In this document: positions 11,937 to 23,250 of the stretch, one piece after another
Layout of the letters: each line of letters begins with the position of its first letter
Numbering within the stretch: the first letter of the stretch is position 1
Origin: Annulohypoxylon bovei var. microspora
Lineage: Eukaryota > Ascomycota > Sordariomycetes > Xylariales > Hypoxylaceae
Direction: 5' to 3'
Length of the DNA: 64,000 bases
Assembly (NCBI GenBank): GCA_022836615.1
Contig: MU405234.1
Coordinates: 248,001-312,000 of the forward strand
The notes under the pieces: model-generated
Told to the model about the DNA's origin: nothing
What the model saw: only the letters and a program-made list of their open reading frames with translations
Database searches by the model: none
Translations under genes and position numbers: made by a program

Positions 11937-13293
11937 TCAACGATTTCTGGCCATGTCCTCTAATGAAATAACAGTATTAGACCGCGCGTCTTTTCCCTCG
12001 CCGAACGCTGTCGTGGGCCTGCCATTCCGGCTTCCAGGGTACCCGAAGTCGTCATGTAAACGTATCGCTGAAGAATTCTGCTCGGAGGATTGCTGTCTCG
12101 CCGTCCGGTCAGAGCCGGTGGTCTTGCGGGTAGTCAGGATGAATGAGACTTGGGAAAATAGAGTGTCGATCTTCGACCATAACCACGTATCGGCGGCAAG
12201 TTTAGACCAGAGCGCATTGGTAGCCGGCACGCAGCCGACGATTATGACTACCGTGTTTTCAATCACACTGTATCGATATATTAGTGACTCGTCATCCGAT
12301 AATTCATTTCCGAACAAAGGCTGACGTACGACAAGGTAGAGGCGAGCATAATATCCATTGCCTCTCCCGACAGAGAATCCCATTTGTATTTGAGTGCGAC
12401 TGCACTGGTAACTATGGCACTTTGTAGCTCGTTAGATCGGATCATGGATGTTACTGAAGTGTTTTGAATCATTAGGTAGGTACTTACAGGGCACCAACTA
12501 GAAACACGACAGAGAGCCCAAGCTTTTTCGCCAACGGAAGATGCAACTTGGCGAGGATAGGTAGAGGGAGACAGAAGATAAGGGCATCGCTGAAGACTCC
12601 GACGAATCCACATATAACTCCTACGGTCGAGCCAACTCGACTGCAGTTCGTGACATACTCGATATAACCTGGGCTCGTTATGTCCTGCGGCATACACTTT
12701 GCAGCGTTGTAGGCATCGCCGATTAAGATGACCAAAGCCGTAACTGCGAGCGTCGCATGACAACTGAGTCGCATCCACCTGTGAAGCCCAAACAGGCGGA
12801 TATAAAGCAACAGCACGGGCGCTTTGGCGGTCCACATCGAGAACCCGGTCAAGAAGACCATGGCCACTTGTAACTAGAGGAATTTTCGTATGAGGCTGAC
12901 TGTTTTGCGCTCGCGGAGTTTTCATTTCACTCACCTGGCTCACATAGTAAAGTGAAGACGTAGGGTCAATTGCAGCTGCAACTGGCTTAGCCCGCATGGA
13001 AGAGACAAGAAAAGAGTGGCGAGGCTGGGGGCGATTAGGGGCTACGCACCTTTAAGCAATCTGTATAGTGTTGCAAAGGTAGCAATTAAGAATATACTAG
13101 CGACAATAGAGAAATCTATGAAACTATTAGCAATCCCATGTCCGGTAATTGGGGCTATGGTAGTGGAAAGCAGACGATCATCGATGTATAGCCTCCTTGC
13201 GTGCCATTTATCTGACGCAACACGAATGACTGTGAAAACACTGGCGACAGTGACCAAGGCCGCGCCAGCACCGAGGAATGATTCTAATTGCAT
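11937..13293 (-). CDS. Rhodopsin-fold (PTH11-like) integral membrane protein
   Basis: Five exons (13293-13050, 12975-12935, 12873-12488, 12419-12330, 12267-11937) sum to 363 aa. Seven hydrophobic segments are visible, with the motifs of the fungal rhodopsin domain family: IDDRLL after TM1-2, LLLYIRLFG after TM3, MPQDITSPGYIEYVTNCSRVGSTVGVI in the extracellular loop, SDALIFCLPLPILAKLHLPLAKKLG before TM6 (the conserved D...P...L.L...K pattern), and VGALAIVTSAVALKY. The soluble tail is Ser/Arg-rich. Exon 4 fits the reading frame only if its acceptor is AAAG|TGCC at 12421-12420, downstream of the nearer CAG. Family members are GPCR-like proteins of unknown ligand, best known from PTH11 surface sensing. 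It has no obvious enzymatic part in the neighbouring cluster. Confidence 0.5.
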
Positions 13294-13852
13294 TGCGGCG
13301 CGTCACTCGGACGTGGGAACTTTCTAAGAACGTGTCCAGGAGTTACTTGTATTCTTTACATATCCGATAGCCTATCCTTCCAGGTCGAACGATACCCGTT
13401 CTGACTTCAGCCTCCTTGAATCTCAATAGTCCCTAGGTAGGTTTCCAGCCATGCGGCCGCATGTCGGCGTGTTGGCGCTGGCAAGATAGGATGGCTTGGT
13501 GCGGCTAAGGGATCATAATAACTACACCCAGGGGGGTGTCGGTGCATATTGAAGCTCCTCGTCCTTATCTGATCTTGGACAGAACGGGGATGGATGGTCA
13601 GACGGCAACTCTGCATAGTATTAGCTGCTGTGCTACCTTTCCGGAACATCTCCAACATCCATATTAGTACCTGCTCACTGTGCATCTTTTACATTGCACC
13701 ATTGAGCAAGGCTACTTGTTTCTCAGGTGATCATGGCCTTCTTTGCTTTTCCATTGGAAGAATGCACACACAAGTTACATACGCCGTCATCCTACTATGT
13801 CTAGTCCTCTAGGGTAGGTACCTGCATTGAGATTAACCAGAACCCCTTTATC
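13294..13852. promoter_or_regulatory. Divergent region between rhodopsin-fold gene and SDR
   Basis: This 559-bp head-to-head intergenic segment contains CCCTAGGTAGG and AGGGTAGGTACC words near 13430 and 13810. No gene is supported in it. Confidence 0.5.
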
Positions 13853-14849
13853 ATGGCGGTAACTAAGGGCAAGTTCTAGATCAAGGAACCCCTTTAGCTC
13901 GCTGGTCGCTCAGCTGTCTCCTTTAGAATATCCGATCGCAGACTGCACAGGGCGCACTGCAATTGTTACCGGAGCTAGCAGCGGCTTGGGCCTAGAGACA
14001 GCTAGGCATTTCGTGCGCCTTAAGTCTGAGAAGGTCATCTTGGGATGCAGGGATCTTTCCAAGGGCGAGGTGGCCAAGAAAGACATCGAGTCTTCGGAAG
14101 GCCGGCTAGGCGTGGTGGAGGTTTGGGAATTAGACCTCGGCTCGTTTGACAGCGTCAAGTCATTCTGCCATCGGGCAGAAGAACTTGATCGCCTTGACAT
14201 CGTAGTCGAGAACGCTGGTCTCTCGAGTAAGAACTACGAGGTGCTCGAAGGCTACGAGCGTCAGGTCACCGTTAATGTCATCTCAACCTTCTTAATGGGC
14301 CTTATGCTTTTGCCCAAGCTAAGGAAAAGCGCAGCAGAGAATTCGCATCACCATCTGGTATTCGTCGCTTCAAATGCGCATCTATATCCGACGTTCGAGG
14401 AACGCAATGCGTCGTCGATATTCGACGCCTTAAAGGGGGATACCCAAATGCAGTGGCGCTACCCCACAACCAAGCTCCTGGTGGTGCTGATCGCGCGGGA
14501 GTTGGCCCGGCAGCTTTCGCTCTCCGGGGGACGGGACGTGATTATAAATTTTCTAGATACGGGGCTTTGCAAGACGAATCTTTTCCGCGAGGAGGTCTTT
14601 CCTATGTCCTGGGCCCTCGCAATTGCAATGTTCTTGGTCGGACGCACGTGCGAGATGGGATCTCGCGTCATCCTATGGGCCGCGCTAGCTGGGCCGGAGA
14701 CGCACGGAAAATATATCGAAGACTGTCATGTGAGCTTCGAAAGCCAATTTGTTCGGAGCGAAGAAGGAATGGTATCACAGGTGAAGGCTTATAAGGAGCT
14801 TCTCGCGATACTCGAAAGCATCCACCCTGGCATTACGAAAAATGTTTGA
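13853..14849 (+). CDS. Short-chain dehydrogenase/reductase
   Basis: The core frame lacks an ATG upstream of the cofactor motif. Joining ATG-GCG (13853-13858) across a 55-bp intron (GTAACT...GCTCAG) to 13914-14849 restores a normal N-terminus and gives 313 aa. Motifs are the cofactor site TGASSGLG at 21-28, ENAG with Asn102, Ser155 in VFVASNAH, and the catalytic YPTTK (Tyr185, Lys189). This is a classical SDR resembling fungal retinol-dehydrogenase/WWOX-like reductases, which act on ketones or alcohols with NAD(P). The C-terminal half has hydrophobic stretches but no clear membrane anchor. It ends 34 bp from the end of the convergent GMC gene. A tailoring role is inferred from its neighbours. 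The tiny first exon is the only uncertain part. Confidence 0.5.
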
Positions 14850-14883
14850 AAAGGGGTTTAAGATAGTAGGTAGTAACTATTAA

Positions 14884-16725
14884 TTATACAGAAGATCTCT
14901 TATACCACGTAGCTTTGATAAAATCGGCACATCTCTCAGCAACCATGTAAGTGGGGGCCATCGTATGAGTTGCCGGAATAGTAGGAAATATGCTTGCGTC
15001 AGCTATACGCAGATTCTCGAAGCCGTGCACCCGCAGCTCATCATCCACGACGCCTCCGTCCTCCTCACTTGCCATGTGGCACGAAGACGATAAGTGGTAT
15101 ACTAGCTTTATGTTATCTCTAACGAACTTATCAAGTTCGTCGTCACTGAGGTCCTTCCAATCGCGGCCAGTCTCTGCATTTGGAGCTATGAAGAGCCTTG
15201 CCGGGTACGGGTAAGACTGGATGAAGCTTTCGGCGAGCTTGAGAGAGAAGCGCAATGCTTTACGAGCGACCTCGATGTCCTTCGGATTCGAGAGCATACC
15301 AAGTCGGAGAGAAGGGTCTGCTCTTGGGTCGAGAGACTTGATCTGAATACTGCCTGAAGACTCGGGTTGTAGCAAGCATGTATATAAAGTGAAAAGAGAC
15401 TTGTTCTCGCATCGCTCTTGAACACCACTAGCAGGGTACAGCATAACTTCCACGTCAGGTTCGGTCCCCTTACCCGAGCGGTTGGGGCAAGCATGGTCGG
15501 TATCATATTGTGGATGTGTTTCCATAGTGTCAGGATCAAGGTTTGAAGTGTTGAGAAAGATGGCGGCATTTGTTGGTGGCGACTTCATCCATCCCAAGCC
15601 CGTGGTGAGATACAATAGTAGATGCCAGAGAAGAAAAAGGGGGTTCTTTTCCAAATAGTAGAGTGTGCCTCTTGGTGGGATTTCTATGCAAATGGGTATC
15701 GCATGATGATCCGATAAGCCGGCGCCGACACCTCGGAGGTGACGTTTGACTTGGATGTCATGCTTTTTGAGTAACAGTTCAGGTCCGACGCCGCTTAGCT
15801 GAAGCAATTGAGGCGAGCCGATAGCGCCCCCGCAGAGGATCACCTCCCTTCTCGCCTTTATGAGCAGTTCACTCACGTCTCCAGCAGACAAGTTACTACC
15901 TTGTTGGCACTTGTGAGGTTGTATGTAGACACCATTAGCTCTGTGCTCTTTCGCGTCGAGCTCCAGACGCGTGGCAACAACGCCAGTGCGGATGGTGAGC
16001 CTATCAGAACGCCGAGAAACAAGCCGACCAGGTAAGTAGGCTCGATGTGCCGAGTGCCTATACCCCTGAGCGTCGATGGTATAGTCAAGTGGAAAATAGC
16101 CATGTGCCACCGACAAAGGATCATTTGCATCTTCTTCCAAAGGCAAACCTAACTTGGCCGCTGCCTTCTGTGCGTGGTCATACGCCTCGAACATTGGGGG
16201 GTGCCGCACGATGTGAACCGGGCCTGAACGACCAGCGTGTGTCGCCTTAGGAAGGCCCTGCACGCCTTCGATCCTCCTGAAATACGGCTCTACGTGGGAC
16301 CAGGACCAGTTGGCGTGTCCGATCCGCGCCCAGTTCTCGTAGATCTCAGGTACACCTCGCGTATAGAGCATGCCATTGATCTTCGAATTCCCTCCTAGCG
16401 ATTCTGAATTCACTAGACGGTGAGTTATACCGTCGGAAGAATCCGCTGGCTCCGTGTATCGGTGGACTATGCCGGACTTGGGGTCTTCGTCAATTGCAGA
16501 TGATATCAGCGGTACCTTGGAGGCCCAGCTATCCTGCGCAGATCCCTTTTCGATAAGGAGAACGGTACACGTTTCATCTTCGCTGAGACGCGATGCCACA
16601 GCGCAGCCTGCAGTGCCTCCCCCGATGATGATGTAGTCATATTCTAAGAAAGAATTAGCGAAGAAAGATTTGCGGGGGCGTGACTCTGTAAACGGCCACA
16701 TGGCTTCAAAATTGGGCAAAAGCAC
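14884..16725 (-). CDS. GMC oxidoreductase (glucose-methanol-choline family)
   Basis: This is a single-exon gene of 613 aa. The FAD motif YDYIIIGGGTAGCAVASRLSE lies at about 29-49, followed by LLIEKG. The PROSITE-like segment SLGGNSKINGMLYTRG and GAIGSPQLLQLSGVGP are both present. The C-terminus carries both active-site histidines: YHLSSSCHMASEE (first His) and PATHTMAPTYMVAERCADFI (second His, after LRIADASIFPTIP). Members oxidise alcohols, aldehydes or related substrates with oxygen or another acceptor. Secondary-metabolite GMCs often close rings or dehydrogenate. No clear signal peptide is seen, so it may be intracellular. The start may be the ATG at 16725 or the in-frame ATG at 16701. It shares a 474-bp promoter region with the divergent P450, which supports co-regulation. 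Confidence 0.5.
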   Translation of the reverse strand: MLLPNFEAMWPFTESRPRKSFFANSFLEYDYIIIGGGTAGCAVASRLSEDETCTVLLIEKGSAQDSWASKVPLISSAIDEDPKSGIVHRYTEPADSSDGITHRLVNSESLGGNSKINGMLYTRGVPEIYENWARIGHANWSWSHVEPYFRRIEGVQGLPKATHAGRSGPVHIVRHPPMFEAYDHAQKAAAKLGLPLEEDANDPLSVAHGYFPLDYTIDAQGYRHSAHRAYLPGRLVSRRSDRLTIRTGVVATRLELDAKEHRANGVYIQPHKCQQGSNLSAGDVSELLIKARREVILCGGAIGSPQLLQLSGVGPELLLKKHDIQVKRHLRGVGAGLSDHHAIPICIEIPPRGTLYYLEKNPLFLLWHLLLYLTTGLGWMKSPPTNAAIFLNTSNLDPDTMETHPQYDTDHACPNRSGKGTEPDVEVMLYPASGVQERCENKSLFTLYTCLLQPESSGSIQIKSLDPRADPSLRLGMLSNPKDIEVARKALRFSLKLAESFIQSYPYPARLFIAPNAETGRDWKDLSDDELDKFVRDNIKLVYHLSSSCHMASEEDGGVVDDELRVHGFENLRIADASIFPTIPATHTMAPTYMVAERCADFIKATWYKRSSV

Positions 16726-17199
16726 TAAACGCTGGGGACTTGGGGAAGATGTTCCATTACGAGATTATAATTACACTGTATAGAAAACTATGCCGCAACT
16801 CCATTCAATACATATTTATGAAGTCTTGAGGTATCGGATACCGTCAATAATGATGCAGGCGCCATCTCATGCATCTTACGCATCGGATGCAACCAATTGT
16901 GGTAAACAATTCTGTATCTGTGATGGATGGGCGTGTGATGGGGACGGGGACCACCCCGGGAACTCATTCACCGATCGGGCGCCAAGGAAAGCCACCCTAC
17001 ACGGGCATTTTAACTCGGATGTAACCTCGAGCACTCAAGGCTGTGAAGCTCGGCCTACCTGGTATGACACTGTAATTACGGCCCTCGTCATGAAGGGGCC
17101 GGGACTCAGATCTTACTGCTGATTTCTTCTTTGGGGCTGAGAAACAGTCTTGCGGCCTACCTACCTCCCCTTGTCTTTTGATCTGCCTGCCCGCCCAAA
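16726..17199. promoter_or_regulatory. Divergent promoter region, GMC oxidoreductase / P450 no. 1
   Basis: This 474-bp head-to-head interval lies between two likely cluster genes. It contains a GC-richer block (about 16925-17000) and CGGATG/CGGATAC words. No regulator site can be assigned with confidence. Confidence 0.5.
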
Positions 17200-19164
17200 A
17201 TGACATTCGCCCTTGGACTAGAGCATGCGGTAGCGATCGTGTCGTGCATTTTATGTTTCGTTTATCTTTATAGAAAGACTAAATCTGATCTCGAACACGG
17301 GCCTGAGTTCCTAACCCGTTTGGCTGCTGTAGGTATTCGAAATGAACGGCTAGCTTGGGTTAGGGCTACGATTCGATCGCTATTCGATAGTAAGAAATGG
17401 GTTTCTGAAGGATACGCTAGAGTAGATCTCGCCTATAGGTGTGGCGTGTATAGTAACTAGTTAAAACTAATACCGCGTGTGTATGCAGTACTCCAAGTCG
17501 AACATACCATTCATCATACCGAGTATCGAGAGAGGGCCTACAATCATTGTCCCCCCGCGCCAGCTCAAAGGCGTATACGGCCTGCCTGAGAACGTACTCG
17601 ATGTTCATGCCACACAAGACCAAACGCTCCAATCGAGATGGACCATCTGGGATAAGGAGGTCGCAAATTTCGGCATTCATATCAGTGTGATCCGCCATCA
17701 ACTAACTCGAAACCTTGAAATATTGACGCCTACTATCGCTGCCGAGCTCGAGCTGGGTTTCAAGCGATGGTGGGGCACTGGGAAGGATTGGAAAGAGATT
17801 GCGGTATGGGACACATGTCTGAAGCTCATCGCCGGAGCTGCGAATAGCGCCTTCTGCGGGAAACCACTCTGTGCGTCTTTTCATCTCAGCATAGATACCT
17901 TAGGTACCTAAGGTATCCATATATTCGGCTGCCATATGAGGTACTTACTAATATTATCTCATATAGGTCGCGATGCCGAGTTCCTAAATATGGTTCGAGA
18001 CCATGCCATGGCAATGTTCGGTGGTGCAATCGCCATCAATGCCACACCTAAGCCATTCAAAGCTTTATCGGGCGTTGTGATCGGCCTTCTATGCCACATC
18101 TTATTCAGGAGGACGTTGAAGAAATGTCTCCCGTTCATAAGAGAGCGACTCGACAATACAGCAAAACTTCGCACCGATCCCACCTATTCTTGGACTCCTC
18201 CTGTAAGTGTTAATATCGGGGGAAGGAAAGGCTGACAGTAAAGTTCGAACAAGACCATTGACATATACCTGATAGTCAGACGGCTTGCAGTGGATCATTG
18301 ACGAATGCCACGCAAGCGGGAACCCTGCCCACCTCTCCCCCGAACGTGTTTGTCATCGCTTACTTCTCGTCAACGATATATCAATGCACTCCACGAGCTT
18401 CACGGTCCATAATGTCATATTGGATCTTGCGAGCGTGGACGAGTCGACGGGCTACATCGAAGCATTACGTGAGGAATGCCGGACGGTCCTCCAAGAGGCT
18501 GGGGGCACCTGGACATTCGATGCTGTGAAGAAACTCAAACTTGTCGACTCTGCCATCAGAGAATCGATGAGACTAACCCCCTTTGCCTCCACTGGTCTAC
18601 CGAGGACAGTGAGTAATCTCCAGCCATTATTCTCCGCTTCTTTTGGGCATTTGCTCTACAGCACACTAACATATCCGAATCATGCTGACGTGTCACCGTG
18701 TCGAGGTTGCGCATCCCGATGGAATCCAGCTTGAAAATGCTACTGCGTCCATCCCGTCCGGGACCGTCTTAAGCGTTCCTATTGAAGCCATTCACCACGA
18801 CGAAGACTTGTACCCAAATCCAGGCCAATTCGAAGCATTTAGATTCTCACGTCCTTTGAAATTAGGGAATGTTTTGAATGGGTTCCCCAAAGACGGTGAA
18901 GTTGAAAGGGCGCAGACTGACACGTCGAAGTCATCGGCGACGCTCGACGACGCGTTTCTCGGCTTCGGCTTCGGCAAACATGCATGTCCAGGCCGTTTCT
19001 TCGCTCTCAATGAGATGAAGATGTTCGTCGCCTATATGCTCTTGAACTACGATCTGGAACATATTAAAAGGAGGCCTAAGCTCATTGATCTGATGTGGTT
19101 GAAGCTGCCGTTCCACGATGGTAGAGTTAGAGTGCGCAGAAGAGACACTAGTAATGTAGCATGA
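17200..19164 (+). CDS. Cytochrome P450 monooxygenase no. 1 (ent-kaurene oxidase-like fungal group)
   Basis: Five exons (17200-17421, 17489-17870, 17967-18202, 18276-18608, 18706-19164) give 543 aa. The N-terminus has one membrane anchor (about residues 8-22). Motifs are YSKSNIPFIIPSIERGP, IIVPPRQLK, the I-helix region LLLVNDISMHSTSFTVHNVI (the His-Ser/Thr-Ser form of this group in place of AGxDTT), RESMRL (ExxR), LPRTVAHPDGI, and the haem loop FGFGKHACPGRF with Cys about 485. Enzymes of this type hydroxylate or oxidise terpenoid and other secondary metabolites at the endoplasmic reticulum. The last acceptor, TCGAG|GTTGCG, was chosen because it alone keeps the family sequence. P450 identity is certain; substrate is unknown. 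Confidence 0.5.
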
Positions 19165-19377
19165 GGCATTGAACGAACAGAATTGGGGCACCCCAGAAAT
19201 TGTTGTTGTATTCATCAAAATAATGGATTATTGTTGTATTATTGAAGAATGAAATGGGCTAAGCCATTCTTGTAACCTTAAATGCCCGATAGGGTATGGT
19301 TCGCTCCTTCCCTCTTTTCCACTCCATCTACTACAGCCCTACAGCCTCGTTCACCCCACTTGCTCTTTCCACCCTAC
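19165..19377. other. Flank before the TRIM element
   Basis: This 213-bp stretch is the 3' flank of P450 no. 1. It ends in the 5-bp target duplication CCTAC (19373-19377). No gene is seen. Confidence 0.5.
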
Positions 19378-19446
19378 TGTCGGATAAACCACTAGACCAA
19401 AAGGAAGGTATTATTATGAAATCATAATCTTATCTTATATCTGACA
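19378..19446 (+). repeat. TRIM left LTR (69 bp)
   Basis: Starts TGTCGG and ends CTGACA, with an imperfect short inverted terminus (TGTCGGATA against TGTCAGATA). It is identical to the copy at 19627-19695. Confidence 0.5.
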
Positions 19447-19508
19447 CACCCCCCAAGGTTCGGACTGTAAACAGACGGAAACTTGCTAAAAGCTCGTTTA
19501 TTATACGC

Positions 19509-19600
19509 CATGGTTGCAGTATGATTCGAACCTATCTCTTTGGGTTATGAGTGGCCCCCTTCCAGTGGGTAGTAATCTATCCGTCTTAGCGCAACAACCG
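19509..19600 (-). other. tRNA-Met-like sequence inside the TRIM
   Basis: Read on the minus strand, this contains an anticodon-loop-like CTCATAA (CAU anticodon), then GGTTCGAATCA (close to the B-box/T-loop consensus), then an acceptor-like end TGCAACCA with CCA. A GCGCTAAGACGG word upstream resembles an A box. About 6 of 7 acceptor-stem positions can pair, but the anticodon and T stems pair poorly. It is therefore tRNA-derived rather than a working tRNA gene. A CCA end is not encoded in eukaryotic tRNA genes, which hints at an origin by reverse transcription of a tRNA primer. Confidence is modest. Confidence 0.5.
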
Positions 19601-19626
19601 GTTTTTAAGCGTATGAGACTCTTAAT

Positions 19627-19695
19627 TGTCGGATAAACCACTAGACCAAAAGGAAGGTATTATTATGAAATCATAATCTTATCTTATATCTGACA
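19627..19695 (+). repeat. TRIM right LTR (69 bp)
   Basis: Identical to 19378-19446. It is followed by the second copy of the target duplication CCTAC at 19696-19700. Confidence 0.5.
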
Positions 19696-20031
19696 CCTAC
19701 CAGCACCAGCCACCTCTTGGCGTGGTAGAAAAGGGGTAGCTCGTGCGACATTAAGTTGATCAACCTGCAAGCCCTCTATCACACCGGCCTCGAGTCTTAA
19801 GACATCTATGGCTTTTGGGGCTGTTGGGTAACCCACATGTGCATATTAGGTACCATCCCATGAAAAGACCTATGCATTGGTACTAGGTACACGGATGGTG
19901 TATACCTAGGTTTGAGTGCCATGCCTCAAGCATATCATATATCATCCTATGTTGGTCCAAGACTCCAAGTACCTAGATTAATCTGCCAAAGAAATGAAAG
20001 AGACCTGATATCACTGTCACCACTGTCACTA
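19696..20031. other. Intergenic region upstream of P450 no. 2
   Basis: This is presumed promoter of P450 no. 2. Several TAGGTACC/CCTAGG words occur near 19850-19910. No other feature is seen. Confidence 0.5.
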
Positions 20032-22016
20032 ATGCATGCCATCATGATTTCACTATCTACTTTGGTGCTTTCTACAGCTGTCTCACCCTTATCTAGCATC
20101 ATCGTGACTATTCTAGCGATCTCAGGGACTTGGTTTCTACGAAATGCCTATATCAATCGGTCTAGAGTTAGGTCGTTGAGGGCCAAAGGAATCGTAAGTT
20201 CGGTTTGGGCAGCTGGGGTAAATTACAGCTGGGCTATTGCTAAGAAAATGATCTGTGAAGCCTATTGCGTCTCATTCACTCATATTCGGCCATTTGCGCA
20301 TTCTTTTCGATTACGTACGAGCCCACCCTCCAGATGCGTCGATTTATATTCTTCATGACTGGCTGGCGGAGAACTACCGTGATTATTTCCTCGAGCCCCT
20401 GAATGGACTTCCGCCCGTGGTATACTTGGATCTATGGCCAGTGGCGCCTGCATTCGCCCTAGTGTACGATGCAGTCGCCGCGATGCAATTCACGCGAGTC
20501 AATAACCTCCCCAAGTTCGCCGCGGCCGAGGAATATATCCTGCCTTTGACGTCCAACTTGGACATCATCACAGCAAAAGGTCAGCTCTGGAAGTCATGGA
20601 GAACACGCTTAAACCCCGGGTTCAGCTCGCGCAACATCTTGACCCTACTTCCTAACTTGATTGAAGAGGTGTCCGTCTTTGTCGATGTACTCCAGGGCTT
20701 GAGTGGAGGTGCCAACGGATGGGGTCCCGTATTTCCTCTTCTCGAGAGAACTATGAATTTGACATTCGACATCATATGCAGAGCGACTCTGTAAGTGCCT
20801 ACCTAGGTAATCATTCATTCAGTGCATGAATTTCACACTGAATCGTCTTTACCATACTAACATAAGCTTTCTAGGGATACTAGGCTACACGAACAGACTA
20901 ATGAGTCCAGTAGCCCGCTCAAGATCGCATTATTCGATCAGATTCGACTAATGTCACAGGCTGGCATTCGCCGCTGGATGCCATCATATTGGCCTTCAGT
21001 GGCGAAGAATAATCAGGCCCTACGAAAACAGATACATCCCCACATCGTATCAAAGCTCCAACAAGATCCCAGTTCAAGTAAAGCCTTGACGATTATAGAC
21101 TTAGCTATAAAACACGATAAAGATAAAGTAAATGGCTCTTTCGAAGTTCCGCCGTCTGTCTCTAACGATGCAACTTTCATCGAAACACTCATCAGCAATG
21201 TGAAGGCTTTCCTTTTTGCTGGTCATGACACAACCGCTTCGACCATCTGTTTTATGATGAAATGTCTCCAAGATAATCCCGCCTGCCTTGCGAATCTCCG
21301 TTCTGAGCACGACACAGTAGTGGGCTTTGACCCTCTCAGGGCAGCAAGTGTTCTCAAGGAAGACCCTCATCTCCTTAACGAACTACCATATACAATCGGA
21401 GTGATCAAGGAGACTCTAAGACTCTACCCTATCGCAGCCACAATACGCCAGGGTACTCCCGGATCATATGTCACCGCTTCTGGGTCTACAATCCGATACC
21501 CCTTGGAGGGATTCGCGCCGTGGGTCGCGATTTCGAGAATCCAGAGGGATCCTAGCTACTGGGCGCGACCGAACGAGTTTCTCCCAGAGAGGTGGGCTGT
21601 AGGTGAAGACGACCCATTGTATCCATCTAAAGACGCCTGGATACCATTTTCTCTCGGTAAGTTGATTTCATATTGAACCGAACCAACAAAAAAAACTCAC
21701 GTTTCTCTACTTGAAGGGCCTCGCAACTGCATAGGCATGCAACTAGCCATAGTAGAGCTCGAGCTCGTATGTGTCCTCACAGCCCGGAGGTTTGACATCC
21801 GTGAGGCTTGGGAAGAGTGGGACAAGAAACTGTAAGCAACTCCATTCCCGCCCGGATGTTCATGCAGAAGTTATTGACGATGTGCCAAATAGGGGTGTTA
21901 AGGCTACACCAACACATACGGTCAATGGCCACCGACTTTACGCTGCTGGAATTGGTCCAGTGCGCCCAAAGGACGGGATGGCCGTCCAAGTAAGAGATAG
22001 GCATATTTCCACTTAG
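20032..22016 (+). CDS. Cytochrome P450 monooxygenase no. 2 (StcS/CYP52-like fungal group)
   Basis: Five exons (20032-20193, 20261-20790, 20875-21656, 21717-21831, 21893-22016) give 570 aa. The N-terminal anchor is about residues 5-35. It carries the canonical I-helix FLFAGHDTTAST, the K-helix KETLRLYP (ExxR), PNEFLPERW, and the haem loop FSLGPRNCIGMQLA split by intron 4, with Cys about 496. The C-terminus FDIREAWEEWD...KDGMAVQVR resembles the group annotated as sterigmatocystin StcS-like P450s. An in-frame ATG at 19921 would add a poorly conserved extension, so 20032 is preferred. This enzyme is clearly of a different class from P450s 1 and 3, so the cluster combines two kinds of P450 chemistry. 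Substrate is unknown. Confidence 0.5.
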
Positions 22017-23250
22017 AGTAGCTAGCCCTATCAATGGTCGCTGGGTACTTAGTAGGTACATAATATATGACGCGAGACTTGTGGGTCTGCTTATGTAAGC
22101 TTTCGCGCCTTTATATACCCACTTTTTCGTACAGCTTGTACGGCATGAGATTTTGCACTCTTACACCTTTTTTCTCGAAATCTCCCAGTGTGACAATATA
22201 TATGTGAATTATATCTGTGTGGATAATAATGGATAAGGAGGCCTAACTTGTACTGCCGATCTGAATCTTACCTAAGTCAATGAAAGGTCTTATAAGCGCC
22301 AACATTGAAGCCCGCCGAGAGGCCATCTCCTACCACGCAATAAGCGTTCAGCCCCCAATCCCCTTTTCCCATTCACCCAGACATTTACGACATGTGCAAC
22401 ATGAATTGGAGAAAGTTCCAATATGCCTATCTTGATGATCAAGATTAAGGAAAACCCAAGTACATCTTGGACCCAAGAAGGGGGTGGGGTGTATCTTTAT
22501 GGCGTCTTGACATTGGGTAGATCCCCATACGTTGTGTAACCTCTGAGTATGGGTGCATTTTGCATATGCGGCATCGAGACACCCATGGACCGAGCGGGTA
22601 ATAGACTCCTTTTATCAATCAACCAATGAAGTAGGTGATGGTGGCAATAGCTAATTGATATATCAGCAGGCTGCGTTGTGCCAGGCTACCGCCTTCCCCG
22701 GTAAGGACATCTCCGAGTTTTTCTCCTGTATAGAGTCCATGGACCAACCTTGTCGAGAGTGGTCCTCGTGCAACAATTTCGTTGTTTACCGTCTCTTTTT
22801 TGTCCACCTCGTGTGACACGATGGGCCGGTCTATTTGACAATGCATGTCTCGAATAGGTAAGTAGACGCTTGGTGTGACTCGTACTACGATCGATGTTAT
22901 TCCCAATATACTAATAATCGATGGTGAGGCTCCCGTGCTGTGAAGGTTGCGGGATGTAGTAACGTCTTAAGGCAGGCTGAGCAGCAAAGTACGTGATGGT
23001 GGGCAGCTTGGCTGACCGTGGCTTTCGTGTTATTCATTTATTCCGCGTCGAAACAGCTTACGGGCGTACAACTTTCTAAGTTCCAATTCCTAATATCAAG
23101 GAGGCTACCACTGTCTCCTCAATATCTCACGTTTGAGTTTCAGTGCCTACCTCTTCCCAGAGCTACACCAACCTATTTTAACACTGCTGTGCATTGTACT
23201 TTACCATATATTGATACCATATTCTTGTTCAACTAATCCTATCTTCCATC
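22017..23250. other. Intergenic region between P450 nos. 2 and 3
   Basis: A 1.2-kb stretch with no supported gene. It carries TAGGTA words near 22050, but no direct or inverted repeat of note. Confidence 0.5.

Larger units (their letters stand above)
19378..19695 (+). mobile_element. Terminal-repeat retrotransposon in miniature (TRIM/SMART-like), 318 bp
   Basis: Two identical 69-bp direct repeats, 19378-19446 and 19627-19695, begin TGTCGGATAAACC and end ATATCTGACA. This is the TG...CA ending of LTRs. The element is flanked by a perfect 5-bp target duplication, CCTAC (19373-19377 and 19696-19700). The 180-bp internal region has no open reading frame. Complete LTR identity points to a recent insertion. 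The internal part carries a tRNA-like stretch (separate entry). It sits between two P450 genes. Mobilisation would need proteins from an autonomous LTR element elsewhere. The orientation is arbitrary, because a primer-binding site directly next to the LTR is not clear. Confidence 0.5.
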